From contig JBAZQZ010000001.1 of the NCBI GenBank assembly GCA_041663205.1, forward strand, positions 62,001 to 126,000: a stretch of DNA of 64,000 nucleotides. Direction: 5' to 3'. Below, in pieces: positions 61,118-64,000 of the stretch (positions within the stretch are counted from its first letter, which is position 1; every line of letters begins with the position of its first letter). The position numbers and the translations under genes are program-made. Source of the DNA: UM-FILTER-38-24 sp041663205 (GTDB lineage Bacteria > Patescibacteriota > Gracilibacteria > UBA1369 > LOWO2-01-FULL-3). The notes under the pieces are model-generated. The model worked only from the letters and a program-made list of their open reading frames with translations, was not told where the DNA came from and searched no databases.

Positions 61118-61507
61118 TTAAGACTTTATTTTTATGATTTTATTTGTTTCCGTTTCCGTTTTTGGAATGCGAATTTCGAGGACACATTTTTCAAAACTTG
61201 CTGAAATATTTTTTATGTCGGCGTTTTTCGGGAGGACAATCGCGCGTGAAAAATTTCCCCAAAAACATTCTTTTGTGTAGTAGTTTTCGTCCGGAATTTG
61301 CTCTTCGGAGGTTCTTTCCCCTTTTATCACGAGGATATCTTCGTTTACAGTGATGTTGATGTTTTCTTTATCCACTCCCGCGATCGGGGCGACGATAATT
61401 ATCTCTTTTTCAGTTTGATAGATGTCCAAAGAAAGTTGTCCCACTTCTTTTTTTAATGGCGTATCTGAGCCGTCCGCCGGGTGAATTTTGATGCTTGAAT
61501 TTTTCAT
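61118..61507 (-). CDS. Hsp20/alpha-crystallin family small heat shock protein
   Basis: ATP-independent holdase that keeps unfolded proteins soluble. The 129-residue protein has a short N-terminal arm, an alpha-crystallin domain (about 28-120; LSLDIYQTEKEIIIVAPIAG, ILVIKGERT, FSRAIVLPKNADIKNISASFE) and the C-terminal edge strand LEIRIPKTE. The usual I-x-I/V tail is replaced by KIIKIKS. Placed directly after ftsH, so a chaperone and a protease for damaged proteins share one operon. Confidence 0.92.
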   Translation of the reverse strand: MKNSSIKIHPADGSDTPLKKEVGQLSLDIYQTEKEIIIVAPIAGVDKENINITVNEDILVIKGERTSEEQIPDENYYTKECFWGNFSRAIVLPKNADIKNISASFEKCVLEIRIPKTETETNKIIKIKS

Positions 61508-61513
61508 AATGGA

Positions 61514-63406
61514 TTATTCTTTAAAATATTTTTTGAATTTATCCGATGGAATTGTTTCCACTTCAAGTAAATCTTTTGCGATGCGTTCGATCAAATCTTT
61601 GTGTTTCAGGACGATTTCTTTTGTGCGTTTGTATGCTTTGTCGATTGCTTTTTTTGTCAGCTCGTCGATTTTTGATGCGCTTTCTTCAGAGTAATTTTTG
61701 ATGTGGCCGTAATCTTTTCCGATGAAAATTTCATCATTTTCGCCTCCGAAAATCATGGGGCCAAATTCGCTCATTCCATATTTTGTAACCATATTGCGAG
61801 CGAGTTTTGTGGCTCTTTGAAGGTCATTTGAGGCACCTGTTGTCATTTCTCCGAAGAATATTTCTTCGGCGCTGTAGCCTCCCAAAAGTGAGCAAAGTTC
61901 GTCTTCAAATTTGCTTTTTGTTATCAAGTGTTGATCTTCATCGGGTAAAAACCATGTTACTCCGAGGGCCATTCCACGGGATACTATAGAGATTTTGTGG
62001 ACCGGGTCGCAGTTTGGGACTAAGTGTCCGACAACTGCATGACCTGTTTCGTGATAGGCTGTGATTTCTTTTTCTTTTTTATTTAAGACACGGGATTTTC
62101 TCTCAGGTCCCATCAAAACTTTTTCGATTGATTGTTCGAGTTCTGCCATTGAAATTATTTTTTTGCCCAGTTTTGTTGCCAAAATTGCGGCTTCATTCAT
62201 CAAGTTTTCAAGGTCTGCCCCCGTGAATCCCGGCGTTGATTTCGCGATTTTCTTCAGGTCTACACCTTTTGCCATTGGCTTGTTTCTGCTGTGAACTTCA
62301 AGAATCAATTCGCGGGCGTTTAGGTCCGGCATGTCCACGACAACTCTTCTGTCGAATCTTCCGGGGCGAAGAAGTGCCGGATCAAGTATGTCCGGACGGT
62401 TTGTGGCGGCGATTACTATGACGTTTGTGCCTGTTTCAAATCCGTCCATTTCCGTGAGAATTTGGTTTAAAGTTTGTTCTCTTTCGTCGTGTCCTCCGCC
62501 CATTCCCGCGCCTCTGTGACGGCCTACGGCGTCGATTTCATCAATAAAAATAATACACGGGGCGTTTCGTTTTGCCTTTGTGAAGAGGTCTCTTACGCGT
62601 GATGCTCCGACTCCCACGAACATTTCGACGAATTCAGAACCCGAAATATTGAAAAACGGGACGTCCGCTTCTCCGGCTACGGCTCTGGCTAAAAGCGTTT
62701 TTCCTGTTCCCGGGGATCCGATCAACATCACTCCTTTTGGAATTTTTGCGCCCATTGCTCTGTATTTTTGCGGGTGTTTCAAAAAGTCCACGATCTCTAC
62801 AAGTTCCTCTTTCGCTTCTTGTGCGCCGGCAACGTCTTCGAATGTTGTTTTTTGTTTTTCTTTGTCAAAAAGTTTTGCTTTTGATTTTCCGAAAGACATC
62901 GCTTGGTTGTTGCTGGATTGCGCGGAGCGCATCATGAAGCCAAAAAAAGCGATGATTAAAAGAAACGGAACGATGCTTATCAAAATGTCCGTCCAGAAGC
63001 TCGAGGAATTTGTGTCTTCTATATATATCGGTAATTTTGAAATAATGTCGTTTGAAATTCCGGCTTGTCCCAATAATTCGTAAAGATTTGTGCCGGATTC
63101 TTTGTTTGTGAATTGTTTTGCGCCGTCTACAAGCTCAAGATTTATTTTGTTGTCGGAGACCGTAATTTTGCTTATGAGTCCGGATTTTGCTTCTTCCATG
63201 AAAGTATTCAGCGTGATTTCTTTTTCGTTCGGGGATTTTGTGTCGAAAATCATGAGTCCTGCGGCTATCAAAAGAGCGGCTACAACTACATATAAAATAG
63301 TGTTCCTTGGTTTATTGGGAGAGGGAATGCTTTGCATATTTATTTTGAATATTTTTAATGTTTTTTTGACTTCTTTAATACTGGACTTTTTTGCGTTTTT
63401 TTTCAA
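61514..63406 (-). CDS. ftsH: ATP-dependent zinc metalloprotease FtsH
   Basis: Membrane-bound AAA+ protease that extracts and degrades membrane and regulatory proteins. The 630-residue protein has two N-terminal membrane helices (about 36-56 and 135-160) around an extracytoplasmic domain, an AAA module with Walker A LIGSPGTGKTLLARAV, Walker B CIIFIDEIDAVG and the second region of homology ATNRPDILDPALLRPGRFDR, and a peptidase domain with the zinc motif AYHETGHAVVGH. The second zinc-ligand region (TGASNDLQRATKLA) is also present. It overlaps tilS by 32 bases. Confidence 0.97.
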   Translation of the reverse strand: MKKNAKKSSIKEVKKTLKIFKINMQSIPSPNKPRNTILYVVVAALLIAAGLMIFDTKSPNEKEITLNTFMEEAKSGLISKITVSDNKINLELVDGAKQFTNKESGTNLYELLGQAGISNDIISKLPIYIEDTNSSSFWTDILISIVPFLLIIAFFGFMMRSAQSSNNQAMSFGKSKAKLFDKEKQKTTFEDVAGAQEAKEELVEIVDFLKHPQKYRAMGAKIPKGVMLIGSPGTGKTLLARAVAGEADVPFFNISGSEFVEMFVGVGASRVRDLFTKAKRNAPCIIFIDEIDAVGRHRGAGMGGGHDEREQTLNQILTEMDGFETGTNVIVIAATNRPDILDPALLRPGRFDRRVVVDMPDLNARELILEVHSRNKPMAKGVDLKKIAKSTPGFTGADLENLMNEAAILATKLGKKIISMAELEQSIEKVLMGPERKSRVLNKKEKEITAYHETGHAVVGHLVPNCDPVHKISIVSRGMALGVTWFLPDEDQHLITKSKFEDELCSLLGGYSAEEIFFGEMTTGASNDLQRATKLARNMVTKYGMSEFGPMIFGGENDEIFIGKDYGHIKNYSEESASKIDELTKKAIDKAYKRTKEIVLKHKDLIERIAKDLLEVETIPSDKFKKYFKE

Positions 63407-64000
63407 CTGAAACTTTTATGCGATTTTTGTTTACGGAGAATGTAATCTGGCCTATTTTTTTGATTTTGTTTCCGATGTTTTTTTCGAGGATTTTTAGAAT
63501 TTCATCTGTTTGTGCGTTTCCGAAATCTTTTAATGTTTTTGCGTTTATTTTGTACAGCTCGCGAATTATGGCTTTCTTTAGTGCTTTATTCAGTTTACGA
63601 AAATCCTGTGCGATGAGTGTGTTTTTTTCTTTTAATTTTTTTTCACAGGTCTTGATGAATTTTTTTGCTTCGTCTTCAAGAAATTCCAAAGTTTCTTCGA
63701 TGTTTTTTACGTTTTTTGCGACGGTTTCAAAAATATTTTTATTGATTTTTTTTAGCGGGGGAACGATTTTGCTTCTGATTAAATTTCTGTTGAATTTTTC
63801 GTCGAGATTGCTTAAATCTTTTACGAAGTTGATTTTTTTGTGAGCGAGATAGTCTTCGATTTTTTGCTTTGGGACTTGCAAAAGCGGTTTTATGAAATTT
63901 AATTTTGTGTTTGTGATTTCGTGTTCGATTTTTTCTTCCATCCCCAAAAGTCCTTTTAATCCCGCGCCGCGGGCGATGTTTAACAAAATTGTTTCGAGGT
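63375..64000 (-). CDS. tilS: tRNA(Ile)-lysidine synthase, C-terminal part (5' end outside window)
   Basis: TilS puts lysine on C34 of tRNA-Ile2 (CAU), changing its identity from Met to Ile. The frame is open to the window edge, so the N-terminal PP-loop ATPase domain lies outside. The visible ~208 residues begin with ETILLNIARGAGLKGLLGM, a core signature of the family, continue with the FIKPLLQVPKQKIEDYL and DLSNLDEKFNRNLIRSKI blocks, and end in a lysine-rich helical part. The TAA stop lies inside the 5' end of ftsH, which supports co-translation. Confidence 0.9.
   Translation of the reverse strand, partial: LETILLNIARGAGLKGLLGMEEKIEHEITNTKLNFIKPLLQVPKQKIEDYLAHKKINFVKDLSNLDEKFNRNLIRSKIVPPLKKINKNIFETVAKNVKNIEETLEFLEDEAKKFIKTCEKKLKEKNTLIAQDFRKLNKALKKAIIRELYKINAKTLKDFGNAQTDEILKILEKNIGNKIKKIGQITFSVNKNRIKVSVEKKRKKVQY

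Overview
The window looks like chromosomal DNA of a Patescibacteria/CPR bacterium, most plausibly of the Peregrinibacteria type. That lineage call is an inference from the gene mix: S-layer-homology proteins, a FecR protein beside an ECF sigma factor, very charged coiled-coil proteins without relatives I recognise, archaeal-type class I aldolase with GAPDH and acetate kinase, a B12-dependent ribonucleotide reductase, and a ComEC reduced to its membrane core. Several genes with a clear sigma70-like promoter have short leaders without a Shine-Dalgarno sequence. UGA is an ordinary stop codon here (long genes such as secA and purL contain none in frame), so the usual UGA=Gly recoding of Gracilibacteria does not apply.

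Layout. 1-6.5 kb: tail of a beta-propeller protein, a membrane-anchored trypsin-like protease, an HNH endonuclease gene followed by decayed tandem copies of its own 3' end, tsaC, and small unknown genes with good promoters. 6.7-8.2 kb: rsmH and an FtsL-like gene. 8.2-10 kb: an accessory block of four small minus-strand genes, each followed by a related 3' motif, one with an elaborate palindromic element; it looks like a gene-cassette array. 10.1-14.6 kb: fbaB-gap-ECF sigma-FecR operon, with an in-frame UGA in the FecR gene. 14.6-21.2 kb: envelope operon SLH/CAP protein-LCP ligase-rluB-dacA-mraY. 21.3-31 kb: comEC, a giant charged protein, nrdJ with two NrdR boxes, a DUF2207 protein, another charged coiled-coil protein, tRNA-Glu. 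31.1-34.6 kb: rpmH-rnpA-yidC-jag-RlpA/SLH-FtsL-like operon. 34.7-43.3 kb: PP2C-like/propeller membrane protein, ackA with an EF-Tu-domain-2-like protein, gltX operon, ftsK. 43.3-47.5 kb: purL (PurS-fused) and purQ, the latter carrying a palindromic element inside its coding start. 47.6-56 kb: RF-like rescue factor, secA, a sugar transferase, RNase P RNA, another coiled-coil protein, glutamate formimidoyltransferase, and an autoregulated-looking ribbon-helix-helix gene. 56.3-59.5 kb: second accessory block with an AbiEii nucleotidyltransferase fused to a WYL-like domain and a zinc ribbon. 59.5-64 kb: TPR protein and the tilS-ftsH-hsp20-galU operon.

Together the genes describe a fermentative cell with peptidoglycan and an S-layer-like surface, substrate-level ATP formation, its own FGAM synthase step, and two small accessory islands. 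Each island has at its edge a copy of the same 31-nt hairpin repeat (9920-9950 and 59445-59475). The most unusual signals are the cassette-like array at 8.2-9.9 kb, the AbiEii-WYL-zinc ribbon fusion, the palindromic element captured by purQ, the tail-duplicated HNH gene, and the UGA-interrupted FecR gene.
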